Source: DAITPV01 sp050692555 (GTDB taxonomy: Bacteria; Actinomycetota; UBA4738; CALAEC01). Taken from it: a stretch of DNA of 24,633 bases. Made by a program: the position numbers and the translations under genes. Location of the stretch: positions 1-24,633 of the forward strand of contig JBOGVS010000041.1 in the NCBI GenBank assembly GCA_050692555.1, in the 5' to 3' direction. Below the pieces are notes generated by a model. It was not told the DNA's origin. It was given only the letters and a program-made list of their open reading frames with translations, and ran no database searches. Shown here piece after piece: positions 6,795 through 14,288 of this stretch; within the stretch, counting starts at the first letter, position 1; each line of letters begins with the position of its first letter.

Positions 6795-8279
6795 TTAGAA
6801 CGAGCTCTTGAACGCCTGCTCCGTCTCGTAGTGGCCGCTCGAGCCGCTGCACACGTTCTTCAGGACATGAACCTGGCTCGCCCCGAAGTGGTCGCCCGGC
6901 GCATACGTCACGTCCGGGAAGATCCCGGTCTTGAACGTACCGGAGCCGACCGCCTGGATGAAGCCCTGGCGACTGATATTTGGCCCGGCGGCGTCCAGCA
7001 TTAGATGGATGAGCTTCGATGACGCCCACAACAGCCACACGATGTCGTCGGAGACTCCGTGGGCCTGGGCGGCCGGGCGGAAGGCTGGGTCGTACTGGTC
7101 GCTGTTGAAGTACGCGGGGGCCGGGGAGAAGAACCGGGCGTTCACGGTGGATTGCGCCGCCCGGCAACCCGTTGACGCGACGGCGTCGAGACCCATCGTG
7201 ACTCCGATGCCAACGTACTGGGGCCGGCACTGAGCAGCACCGGCCATCTCGAGGTAATAGGTTGGTGCAACGAGCGGGAATACCACTTCGTAGTTCTTGG
7301 CCACTGCGCTGCAGAGGTTCCCGGCCATGGTGCTGCCGCGCTCGTTCTTGTCCGGTCGATGCACGTCCGCTCCCGGGAACGCCTGCTGGAAGGCCGCCAC
7401 GGCGTCGTCGAAGTTCGGGGTGTTGGTGGCCACCATGGCGATGCTGCACCCGTCGTTCCCGCAGCCCAGGGCGCCGGCGTTCGCTCGCACGTACTGCGCC
7501 AGCAGGGGGACCTGGGCGGGGTACGACATCGACGCGGCGAAGTAATTGGGGAGCTGCTTCAGCCCGATCTCGGTGACTCCGGCCGAGATGTACGGGATCC
7601 CCTTGCTGGCCGCGTACTGGGCGCAGGCCTGGATCTGGTCGGTGCCGCCGCCGCCGAACAGGGCGAACACCTTGTCCTGCTCGGCCATCTGCTGGCACAC
7701 CGCCCGGGCGTGCGAGGGGTTGTACTGGTCGTCCTGGAAGAAGACCTTGACCTGACGCCCATGGATGACCACCGGCTTGCCGTTGTTTCCCCGCAGCCAG
7801 TAGACGTCTCTGCCGGCGTTGAACGACTCCTGGCGCAGCGGCGCGGCGCCGGTGAGCGGGGCGTGGATGCCGATCCTGATCTCGGTTGCGGTGATGCCGG
7901 TGGTGTCGCCCTGAACGGCTCCGCCGCCGCCGCCCTTGCCACCGCCGCCGCCGCCCTTCCCGCCGCCCTTCCCGCCGCCCTTCCCACCACCGCCACCGCC
8001 GCCGGTGGTCCCTCCGGTGGTGGTCCCTCCGGTGGTACCACCGGTCACGGTCCCGCCGGTGGTCCCCCCTCCGGAAGTGGTGCCGGTGCCGCCTCCGGTG
8101 GTCCCGGGCAGGGCCGTCTCGCCGGTCCCGGTGGTGCCCTGACCGGTGTCGGTGGTGATGCCGGTCTGTCCCGCGGGCACGGCGCCGGACTGCACGGCGC
8201 GCTCGTGGACCCCGGCGTACTGGCCGCACGCCGCGGCCAGGAGGGCGAAGGCCAGCAGGGTGATGGAGTGTCGCTTCAT
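6795..8279 (-). CDS. Lipoprotein substrate-binding protein of HAAT importer
   Basis: 494 aa. A signal peptide with lipobox LLAAAC places the lipidated Cys at 18, so the mature protein is anchored to the outer face of the membrane. Residues 40-122 form a linker of Thr/Gly repeats, then Gly/Lys blocks (GGGK repeated). Residues about 125-494 are a type I periplasmic-binding-protein domain (Peripla_BP_6/LivJ-like): it starts ATEIRIGIHAPLTGAAP and includes QVKVFFQDDQYNP, FALFGGGGTDQI and GIPYISAGVT. It captures substrate and delivers it to LivHM. The substrate could be a branched-chain or other amino acid, amide, urea or aromatic acid; sequence alone does not decide. The ATG at 8279 overlaps the stop of the upstream surface-protein gene (ATGA), so the two are translated together. 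The frame is open further upstream, but only this start yields a signal peptide. Confidence 0.9.
   Translation of the reverse strand: MKRHSITLLAFALLAAACGQYAGVHERAVQSGAVPAGQTGITTDTGQGTTGTGETALPGTTGGGTGTTSGGGTTGGTVTGGTTGGTTTGGTTGGGGGGGKGGGKGGGKGGGGGGKGGGGGAVQGDTTGITATEIRIGIHAPLTGAAPLRQESFNAGRDVYWLRGNNGKPVVIHGRQVKVFFQDDQYNPSHARAVCQQMAEQDKVFALFGGGGTDQIQACAQYAASKGIPYISAGVTEIGLKQLPNYFAASMSYPAQVPLLAQYVRANAGALGCGNDGCSIAMVATNTPNFDDAVAAFQQAFPGADVHRPDKNERGSTMAGNLCSAVAKNYEVVFPLVAPTYYLEMAGAAQCRPQYVGIGVTMGLDAVASTGCRAAQSTVNARFFSPAPAYFNSDQYDPAFRPAAQAHGVSDDIVWLLWASSKLIHLMLDAAGPNISRQGFIQAVGSGTFKTGIFPDVTYAPGDHFGASQVHVLKNVCSGSSGHYETEQAFKSSF
7914..8162 (-). repeat. Low-complexity linker repeats in binding-protein gene
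   Basis: Minus-strand coding DNA for residues 40-122 of the binding protein. The first half is built from imperfect Gly-Thr-Thr units. The second half contains near-identical 12-bp units encoding GGGK, repeated in tandem around 7950-7985. The DNA repeats make this segment prone to length change by slippage. Confidence 0.8.
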
Positions 8280-9565
8280 GTCTTCCGCACGCTCCTCACG
8301 TTCCTCGAGAATGCCCGGCGAACGGCACTGGTGCCGCGTCGCACTGCGCCGATCGCCCGGGCCAGGGGGTCTCGCAGCTCTCGCAGGGCCCCGCCGCGCC
8401 GTTCCGCGTTGCGCTTCCGGATGGCCGCGATCACTCCGTCCGGGCGCGGTCCGCCCACCGGCTCGAGAACCACCGATCGGACCGCGGACAACGCCAGCAG
8501 GCCCAGGGGGATAAGCAGCCACACGTACGCGGGGAGCCGGGGCTCCGGCGCCTGGGTCTGCGCCAGAGGCTGGGCCGCGGTGACCGGGTCCGACGCGGGG
8601 GTGGTCGGGGCGGGGTCGCTTCCCGTGATCACGCTGCCCCCCGTGCCGGAGAAGTCCGTGGATGGGGTGGTGATCGTGGTAGCTCCCGGCACCGTGCCGC
8701 CAGTCGATCCGGTCGACGTGCCGGTGGTGGAACCGGATCCGCCTCCACCACCACCGCCTCCCTTGCCGCCGCCTCCCTTGCCACCGCCGCCACCGCCGCC
8801 GGGCTCACCGCCGCCACCGCCGCCGAGCCCGGCCCCCGGGACGAAGGCCAGCTCCATGGTGGCCCGGTTCTGGGTGGCCGCGTAGTTGTTGCGGTCCGGG
8901 ACCTTGAGGAGGATCTGCCAGGAGTCATTGGGCGGCTGCTGGTCCATCCCCCGGAGCATGACCCCGTTGTTGCCGAACGGGTCCTGGCCCCAGGCCTGGG
9001 CGATCGGAGTCAGGTCGAAGGTCCATACCGGTGCGGCACCGACAGGAGCCTCTCGGGTCCCCTCCACACACTCCGTGTCCGAGACCGCTGGGGCGTCCGC
9101 AACCTGCTCGGCCGCGCCAGCCGCCAGGATGTCGGTGATCCGGCAGGCCTCGATCTTCGCTCGCTCCGGGAAGTACGGGGGCACTTCCTGCTCATTGGCG
9201 GCCCGCTCCTCGATCTTCACGATGAGCTTGTTGATCTGCGATCCGGGAGTGACGTTTCGGAGGGTGAGGTCGAACTTGATCGCCGACATCTTGGCGTCCT
9301 CGTTGCCGCTCACGGCGATGGGCAGGGTGTCGGGCCGCTGGGGGTTGGGGAGGGCCACCCGCTGGGCGATGGGGCCGGCCTCGATGACCTCGTTGTGCTG
9401 GGAGTCCCAGTACCAGGAGGTGACGTCCACCCCGTTGTTCGGGTCGTGGTGGAAGGTGCCCGACTGAGCCTGGGCCAGCGCAGGGCCGGCCAGGGCCATG
9501 GCCACCCCTCCCGCAAGGAGCACGGAAAGGCCACGTGCAAGCACCCGTGTTTGCGCCCGCCTCAT
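8276..9565 (-). CDS. Membrane-anchored surface protein with DNRLRE-like domain and Gly/Lys linker
   Basis: 429 aa. A signal peptide (about 1-31, cleavage after ALA) leads to an extracellular domain (about 35-245) with SAIKFDLTLRNVTPGSQINKL and WTFDLTPIAQAWGQ...NNGVMLRG. This pattern resembles DNRLRE/CBM96-type beta-sandwich modules of surface proteins; C141 and C166 could form a disulfide. Residues 247-290 are a Gly/Lys then Ser/Thr/Gly linker, followed by a Thr/Pro stalk, one membrane helix (345-366) and a basic cytoplasmic tail rich in Arg. There is no LPXTG motif, so anchoring is by the helix. The gene immediately precedes and overlaps (ATGA) the transporter's binding-protein gene, suggesting a role at the cell surface in presenting or holding substrate for the importer (inference). 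The start has GGGGGA 9 nt upstream. The domain call is moderate; topology is clear. Confidence 0.75.
   Translation of the reverse strand: MRRAQTRVLARGLSVLLAGGVAMALAGPALAQAQSGTFHHDPNNGVDVTSWYWDSQHNEVIEAGPIAQRVALPNPQRPDTLPIAVSGNEDAKMSAIKFDLTLRNVTPGSQINKLIVKIEERAANEQEVPPYFPERAKIEACRITDILAAGAAEQVADAPAVSDTECVEGTREAPVGAAPVWTFDLTPIAQAWGQDPFGNNGVMLRGMDQQPPNDSWQILLKVPDRNNYAATQNRATMELAFVPGAGLGGGGGGEPGGGGGGGKGGGGKGGGGGGGGSGSTTGTSTGSTGGTVPGATTITTPSTDFSGTGGSVITGSDPAPTTPASDPVTAAQPLAQTQAPEPRLPAYVWLLIPLGLLALSAVRSVVLEPVGGPRPDGVIAAIRKRNAERRGGALRELRDPLARAIGAVRRGTSAVRRAFSRNVRSVRKT
8696..8827 (-). repeat. Low-complexity Gly/Lys linker repeats in surface-protein gene
   Basis: Minus-strand DNA encoding residues 247-290 of the surface protein: runs of Gly codons broken by Lys, then Ser/Thr/Gly. 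The composition closely resembles the linker in the next gene (7914-8162). Confidence 0.75.
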
Positions 9566-9625
9566 CTGTTGGGTCCCCCGTTGGTCCCGGTTTCCCCCTG
9601 CTCCGGGAGGATACCGTTCAGTAAC

Positions 9626-10873
9626 CTAATTCGCCGCCCGGGTGCCCGGTTCCTGCCTCTTGGGGGGGGTCGTGAGGGGACCCCCTGAGCCCTCCGGGGG
9701 GCCATCCAGCCGACGGATGACCAGGCCGGTCCGCGGCTTGGGCCAGAAGTACGTGGACTTCTGGGGAAGGGTTCCCCCACCCGCGACGATCGAACGTACG
9801 TTCGTTACTCGGGCGGGAGGAAGGAACAGGGCCAGGTCGGCCTCCCCGCTGCGTATCGCAGCCTCCGCCAGGGCGGCGTCGGGCACGAACCGGAGGTCCC
9901 GAAGGCCCGGCATGCCGTCCAGGAGGGTCTCGTGCAACGCCGAGACCGTGGGCGGGCGGCCATCCAGGCGCCCCACCAGGTGGACCAGACCGCCGTCCTC
10001 CCTGAAGGCGGCCCCGAACCGGAGGTCGTCGTCGACCAGCCGGGCCAGGATCTCCTCCAGCCCCCGGACCCGCTCGCCGGGGATGTGGGGGAGGGCGTCG
10101 GCTCGGACCAGGCGGTGGATGGGCAGGACCGGCGGCTCCTCCACGGCCGCGTCGACCACCAGCATCATCACCCGGTCCCAAGGCCCCGGCCCTCGGGCGG
10201 CGTGCATCTCCTCCCGGTGAGCCAGCGCGGTCTGGTACCGGTGGTGCCCGTCGGCGATCAACAGGGACTGGTCCCCGTACCACTGGACCAGATCCTGGGG
10301 CATGGCCTCCACCCACAGCCGATGAGCCACGCCTTCCTCGTCCACGAGCTCCCGATCGGGTGATCGAGCGGTGGCCCGGTCCAGCAGGGCGGTCTGAGGA
10401 CCGGAGGGCCCTCCGGCAACCGCATAGATCGGCGAGAGGTCCGCCGCGGTGGCCCGCATCAGCCGGAGGCGGTCTTCCACGGGAGCCGCCATGGTCCGCT
10501 CGTGGGGGAGGATGGCCCCTCCCAGGGGCTCCAGCTCCACGGCCATGACCACTCCCCGGACCCGCCGCCGCTGTCCCTGGTACGCGAAGACCATCTCGTA
10601 GGCGTACACGGACGGCCGGCCCGCGGGGATCAGAACGCCCCGCTCTCGCCACCGGCGGAGCAGACGACCGGCCCGCGTATACTTTTCTCCAGGATCCCCC
10701 TCGACGTCGGCACCCAGGTCCACCAGGGCCACGTTGTACGGGCTGGCGGCGTGAAGCCGGTCCTGCTCGTGCGGGAGGACCACGTCGTAGGGGGGTGAGG
10801 TGACCGCCGTCAGGTCGTCCCCACACACGGCGAGGTCGTACAGGAGCCCGTCGAACGGGGCCACGGCCACCAC
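9626..10873 (-). CDS. DUF1015 family protein
   Basis: 415 aa, GTG start. Family motifs are all present: APFDGLLYD (5-13), SPPYDVV (26-32), PHERTM...EDRLRLMRATAADLSPIY (123-150), IADGHHRYQTAL (206-217) and a C-terminal LPQKSTYFWPKPRTGLVI. DUF1015 proteins are widespread and cytoplasmic, sometimes annotated as SpoIIID- or ParB-like, but with no established biochemistry. The HERT and DGHHRY motifs suggest a ligand or metal pocket (inference). A -10 box 7 nt before the GTG points to leaderless expression. It is followed after 60 nt by the surface-protein gene on the same strand and may be the first gene of the transport operon, though the family is not usually tied to transport. The last 30 residues are Pro/Gly-rich. 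Confidence 0.88.
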   Translation of the reverse strand: MVAVAPFDGLLYDLAVCGDDLTAVTSPPYDVVLPHEQDRLHAASPYNVALVDLGADVEGDPGEKYTRAGRLLRRWRERGVLIPAGRPSVYAYEMVFAYQGQRRRVRGVVMAVELEPLGGAILPHERTMAAPVEDRLRLMRATAADLSPIYAVAGGPSGPQTALLDRATARSPDRELVDEEGVAHRLWVEAMPQDLVQWYGDQSLLIADGHHRYQTALAHREEMHAARGPGPWDRVMMLVVDAAVEEPPVLPIHRLVRADALPHIPGERVRGLEEILARLVDDDLRFGAAFREDGGLVHLVGRLDGRPPTVSALHETLLDGMPGLRDLRFVPDAALAEAAIRSGEADLALFLPPARVTNVRSIVAGGGTLPQKSTYFWPKPRTGLVIRRLDGPPEGSGGPLTTPPKRQEPGTRAAN

Positions 10874-10880
10874 GTCGGTC

Positions 10881-10888
10881 TGTATAGA
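10881..10888. promoter_or_regulatory. Overlapping divergent -10 boxes
   Basis: The octamer TGTATAGA contains TATAGA for the plus strand (10883-10888) and TATACA for the minus strand (10886-10881). On the minus side 7 nt separate it from the DUF1015 GTG (leaderless). On the plus side it lies 25 nt before the TPR ATG at 10914, with AAGGAG at 10891-10896. One nearly symmetric element would serve both genes. No clear -35 on either side. Confidence 0.55.
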
Positions 10889-10913
10889 CGAAGGAGCGAG
10901 GCGCCGCGACCCG

Positions 10914-11267
10914 ATGACCGAGTCCGCATATCAGCTGTTCGCCAAGGGACGGGAGTTCCTGGCCACCGGCCACCCCTACCAGGCGGTGGTGGTCCTGGAG
11001 CGGGCCGCTCGGGTGGAGCCCGACAAGGGGTCGATCCGTGAGGCCTTGGGCCGAGCCCTGTTCATGACCGGGCGGTGGCGGCAGGCTCGAGCCGAGTTCG
11101 CCAAGGCGGTGGATATCGACCCGGTGAACCACTACGCGCACTTCGCCCTGGGTCTGACCTGCGCCCGGACCGGCGACCGGGTCCAGGCCGTGGCCCACCT
11201 CAAGCTGGCCGTGGCCATGGAACCCCTTGAGCAGTATCGGGCCGCCCTGGCCCGGCTGACGGCCTAG
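10914..11267 (+). CDS. Small TPR-repeat protein
   Basis: 117 aa. Three TPR units fill the protein: about 4-35 (AYQLFAKGREFLATGHPYQAVVVLERA), 38-70 (GSIREALGRALFMTGRWRQARAEFAKAV) and 73-104 (NHYAHFALGLTCARTGDRVQAVAHLKLAV). There is no signal or membrane segment, so it should be a cytoplasmic adaptor. The ATG at 10914 is chosen because the frame upstream of it is not TPR-like and overlaps the divergent promoter; the nearest purine-rich runs (AAGGAG, GAGG) lie 12-17 nt away, so initiation may be weak. The stop is immediately followed by the GTG of the HAD-GNAT phosphatase gene, with no gap, so they form an operon. The partner is unknown, but the phosphatase is the obvious candidate. Confidence 0.85.
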   Translation: MTESAYQLFAKGREFLATGHPYQAVVVLERAARVEPDKGSIREALGRALFMTGRWRQARAEFAKAVDIDPVNHYAHFALGLTCARTGDRVQAVAHLKLAVAMEPLEQYRAALARLTA

Positions 11268-12509
11268 GTGGACCGAGGGCCGGTCCGAACCGTCCGTCTT
11301 GCCGCGGAGTACGACGCCTTCCTGTTCGACCTCGACGGCGTGGTGCATCGGGGGGACGACGTGATCCCCGGTGCGCCGGAAACCGTCGCGGCACTCCGGG
11401 ACGCCGGCAGGACCGTGGTGTTCATCACGAACAACTCGGCCCGAACCCCCGACCGGATCGCCGAGCGGCTCACGGGGATGGGCATTAGGGCCTCATCCGA
11501 TGAGGTGGTCACCTCCGCGCTGGCCACAGCGGCGCTCCTGCGCCGCGAAGGCGATGAGGGAGCTCGCTCGGCCTTCGTGGTGGGAGAGGAGGGGATCCGG
11601 GCCGCCCTGTCGGCCGTGGGGATCGAGGTTCTGGATGGCACCGCCAGCCGCGCAGACTACGTGATCGTGGGCTGGGATCGAGGCGCCGACTACGACGCGC
11701 TCCGGACGGCCACCGTCCTGGTCGGCCGGGGAGCCCGGCTGGTGGCCACGAACGGGGATGCCTCGTACCCCGCCCCGAGCGGCGAGCTGTGGCCGGGCGC
11801 CGGGGCCCTGCTGGCGGCGGTGGAGACCGCCTCGGGGGTCCGGGCCACGGTGGTGGGCAAGCCGCACCGACCGTTGTTCGACGCGGCGCTGGAGCGGGCG
11901 GGGACGAGGCGGGCGCTGGTGGTGGGAGACCGGATCGAGACGGACGTGGCGGGCGCGGAGGGGGCAGGCCTGGACGGCGCCCTGGTCCTCACCGGCGCCG
12001 CCGTCCCCGCCGATCTCCTGACACACCAGGCGCAGCCGCGGTTCGTCCTCCCCGACGTGCGCGGTCTCCTGGAGGAGCGCCCCGCGGCCTCCGTTCGCCC
12101 CGCCACCGACGACGACGCGGCAGGTGTGCGAGCGTTGCTGGAGACCGCGGGCCTGGGGCCGCACGACGGCGACCTATGGGAGGAGCCGGTCTCCACCGTG
12201 GTGGCGGGAGACGGGGACCTGGTGGCCACCGCGGCCATCGAGGTCCGAGCGGAGAATGCCTACCTCAGGGCGGTGGCGGTGGCGGAGGCGGCCCGCGGCT
12301 ACGGACTGGGGATGCAGATCGTTGGCGCAGCCGCGGGAGCGGCTCGCCACCGGGGGGCCTCGAGGGTGTGGCTGTTCACCGAGACGGCCTGGGGCTTCTT
12401 CGGCCGGTTGGGCTTCGAAACGGTGGTACGGGAGGCGCTCCCGCCGTGGATCGCAGGGATGAGCCACGACTGCCCCATCACCATGGGCCGGTCGATCGCC
12501 GGGACGTGA
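11268..12509 (+). CDS. HAD-IIA phosphatase fused to GNAT domain (Rv1692-like glycerol-3-phosphate phosphatase)
   Basis: 413 aa. Residues about 10-265 are a NagD-type HAD-IIA phosphatase: motif I FDLDGVVHRG with nucleophile D21 and acid D23, motif II FITNNS (T54), motif III Lys in GKPH (K198), motif IV VGDRIETDV (D221, D226). The catalytic set is complete. Residues about 274-413 are a GNAT acetyltransferase-like domain (SVRPATDDDAAGVRALL...) with an acetyl-CoA loop-like RGYGLG in motif A and a final GFFGRLGFE. The same fusion is found in M. tuberculosis Rv1692, reported as a glycerol-3-phosphate phosphatase in polar-lipid recycling; that activity is the best guess here. Whether the GNAT part is an active acetyltransferase or only structural is open. 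The GTG start abuts the TPR stop codon. Confidence 0.88.
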   Translation: MDRGPVRTVRLAAEYDAFLFDLDGVVHRGDDVIPGAPETVAALRDAGRTVVFITNNSARTPDRIAERLTGMGIRASSDEVVTSALATAALLRREGDEGARSAFVVGEEGIRAALSAVGIEVLDGTASRADYVIVGWDRGADYDALRTATVLVGRGARLVATNGDASYPAPSGELWPGAGALLAAVETASGVRATVVGKPHRPLFDAALERAGTRRALVVGDRIETDVAGAEGAGLDGALVLTGAAVPADLLTHQAQPRFVLPDVRGLLEERPAASVRPATDDDAAGVRALLETAGLGPHDGDLWEEPVSTVVAGDGDLVATAAIEVRAENAYLRAVAVAEAARGYGLGMQIVGAAAGAARHRGASRVWLFTETAWGFFGRLGFETVVREALPPWIAGMSHDCPITMGRSIAGT

Positions 12510-12519
12510 TCGCGCGGGG

Positions 12520-13236
12520 TCAGCGATACAAGCCGCCGGGCGAGGGCTCGGCCCGCCGGGTCCGGTAGAACAGCAGGGCCACCAGCGCCCCGAACACGAA
12601 CCCCCCGATGTGCGCGAACCACGCCACGCCGCCGACGTCGCCGGCCAGGGACCCCAGGCCCTGGAAGGCCTGGAGCACGAACCAGAACCCCAGGACGGCC
12701 AGCGCCGGGAGCTCGATGACCGTGATGAAGTAGAAGATGACCAGCGTTCGAACCCGGGCGTGCGGGAACATCACCAGGTACGCGCCGAGCACTCCGGCCA
12801 CGGCACCGGACGCTCCGATCAGAGGGATCGTCGAGCTGGGCCCGGGCAGGACCTGGGAGTATGCGGCCACCAGACCGCTCACCAGGTAGAACGCCAGGTA
12901 CAGCACGGGGCCCATCCGGTCCTCGACGTTGTTCCCGAACACCCACAGGAACAGCATGTTGCCGATGATGTGCATGAACCCGCCGTGGAGGAACATCGAG
13001 GAGAAGATCGAGGCGATCACGCTCTTCCCTCCGCACGCCGCGGCCACCTGGGAGATCGGCTGGAGGTCGACCATCTCCTGGGGGATGGCCCCGTGGCAGT
13101 AGAAGAACACCTTCTGCTCCTCCTGCGACCCCGTGATCGGCTCCCACAGGAGGAACGCCAGCACGTTCAGGGCGATGATGGTCACCGTGACGACCGGGAA
13201 CCGCTGCGTGGGGTTGTGGTCTTGGAAGGGGATCAA
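12520..13236 (-). CDS. Rhomboid-family intramembrane serine protease
   Basis: 238 aa from a TTG start. The catalytic dyad is visible: Ser143 in GASGAVAG and His209 in FAHIGGFVFG; N93 in HIIGNMLFLWVFG matches the conserved oxyanion-side Asn. Six or seven membrane helices cover 14-225, with a loop between helices 1 and 2 (33-72) containing two Cys (C47, C68). It cleaves transmembrane segments of membrane proteins; targets are unknown. The TTG at 13236 overlaps the stop of the alpha/beta hydrolase gene (TTGA), with GAGAAG about 9 nt upstream. The long open frame further 5' encodes only Arg/Pro-rich shadow sequence of the hydrolase gene. It is last in a three-gene minus-strand unit and converges on the HAD-GNAT gene with 10 bp between stops. 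Confidence 0.9.
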   Translation of the reverse strand: MIPFQDHNPTQRFPVVTVTIIALNVLAFLLWEPITGSQEEQKVFFYCHGAIPQEMVDLQPISQVAAACGGKSVIASIFSSMFLHGGFMHIIGNMLFLWVFGNNVEDRMGPVLYLAFYLVSGLVAAYSQVLPGPSSTIPLIGASGAVAGVLGAYLVMFPHARVRTLVIFYFITVIELPALAVLGFWFVLQAFQGLGSLAGDVGGVAWFAHIGGFVFGALVALLFYRTRRAEPSPGGLYR

Positions 13237-14288
13237 TGGCGGGTCTTCTCGCGGTGCCGCGACCCCAAGCGCCGATCGGCGAACCGGCGGATCTCGGCGT
13301 TGAACCTCTCGTGCTCCTCCAGGAACGCGGCGTGTCCCGCGTCGGGGAGCTCGACCATCCGGCCCTTGGGCAGCCGGTTGGCCAGGAGCCGGGACTCCTC
13401 GGGGTTCACCAGCCGATCCTTCCCTCCGATCAGCACCAGGGCCGGGACGGTGATCGTCGGCAGGACCGGGGCGAGGTCGTAGCCGGTCATCACCCGGTAC
13501 GTTTCGGCTCGGACGTCTGGCCGCACGGAAGCGATGGCGTCCCGGACGAACAGCACCTGCGCCGGCGACGGGTGTCGCCCGAACCCCCATCGCACCACCC
13601 GGTACGAGAACGACAGGTCCTGGCGGCCCATCTCTCTGCCCAGGACTCGTTCGATGAGGTCACTCTCGATGACGCCCTGGATCGCCTTGCCGATGGCCCG
13701 GGCCTCCAGCGTGGCTCCCGGCCACCGGCCGGCGACCGATCGGGCGAACTGCATCATGGGCGTCGACACCAGCACCAGACCCTTCACGGTCCGGGCGGCG
13801 GTCTCCTGGTGCCGGGCCATGTATGCCAGGGTGACCACCCCGCCCAGGCTGTGACTCACCAGCACCACGCCCTCGTCCGCATACTCGTCGATGACTTTGG
13901 CCAGGGCGTCGGCGGCGAACTCCAGCGTGAGCCGTCCCGGGGCCAGGCCGGGGGAGTGGCTGTGCCCGGGGAGGTCCCAGGTCACCAGCCCGAAGCGCCC
14001 GCTGGCCAGGTCGCGCTTCTGGTAGTGCCACACGGCCTCGGTGAGGCAGTACCCGTGGGTGAACACCACGGTGCCGGAGGTTCCCTCTCCGGGAGGGAAC
14101 CACTCCGTGTACAGGCGCGAGGCCCGCGGCCCCCGGACCCACCGGGGATGGCCGCGCAGGGAGCCCAGCTCGTCGTCGCGGGCCGGGTCGGGACGCTTGC
14201 CATCCTTCCGGCTGATTAGCCGCCCGGCGGCCGCGGCCCCGGCAAACGCCCCCGCGCCGTAGGCCAGGAACCGCCTGCCTCGCTTCAC
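13233..14288 (-). CDS. Alpha/beta-fold hydrolase
   Basis: 351 aa, GTG start overlapping the SCP2 gene stop (GTGA). The catalytic triad is S147 in SHSLGG, D291 in GGKDRLVNP and H319 in DAGHAAFLEE; HGY (78-80) forms the oxyanion-hole region. A cap-like insert lies between about 175 and 255. Residues 7-24 form an Ala/Gly-rich hydrophobic stretch (FLAYGAGAFAGAAAAG) after MKRGRR, so the protein may be membrane-tethered or exported through a weak signal. The substrate is not evident; esterase, lipase or haloperoxidase-like members share this pattern. Operon position between a SCP2 lipid-binding-like protein and a rhomboid protease suggests a lipid or membrane substrate (inference). Confidence 0.88.
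   Translation of the reverse strand: MKRGRRFLAYGAGAFAGAAAAGRLISRKDGKRPDPARDDELGSLRGHPRWVRGPRASRLYTEWFPPGEGTSGTVVFTHGYCLTEAVWHYQKRDLASGRFGLVTWDLPGHSHSPGLAPGRLTLEFAADALAKVIDEYADEGVVLVSHSLGGVVTLAYMARHQETAARTVKGLVLVSTPMMQFARSVAGRWPGATLEARAIGKAIQGVIESDLIERVLGREMGRQDLSFSYRVVRWGFGRHPSPAQVLFVRDAIASVRPDVRAETYRVMTGYDLAPVLPTITVPALVLIGGKDRLVNPEESRLLANRLPKGRMVELPDAGHAAFLEEHERFNAEIRRFADRRLGSRHREKTRH

Noticed and set aside
5636..6811. Long plus-strand open frame opposite livH/livM
   Set aside because: Gln/Gly/His-rich shadow sequence with no recognisable fold; the minus strand encodes a clear permease.
7914..8162. CRISPR-like or intergenic repeat array
   Set aside because: The repeats lie within one coding frame as Gly/Lys/Thr codons, with no unique spacers.
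13237..13590. N-terminal extension of the rhomboid frame
   Set aside because: It encodes Arg/Pro-rich shadow of the alpha/beta hydrolase gene; rhomboid homology begins at the TTG overlapping the hydrolase stop.
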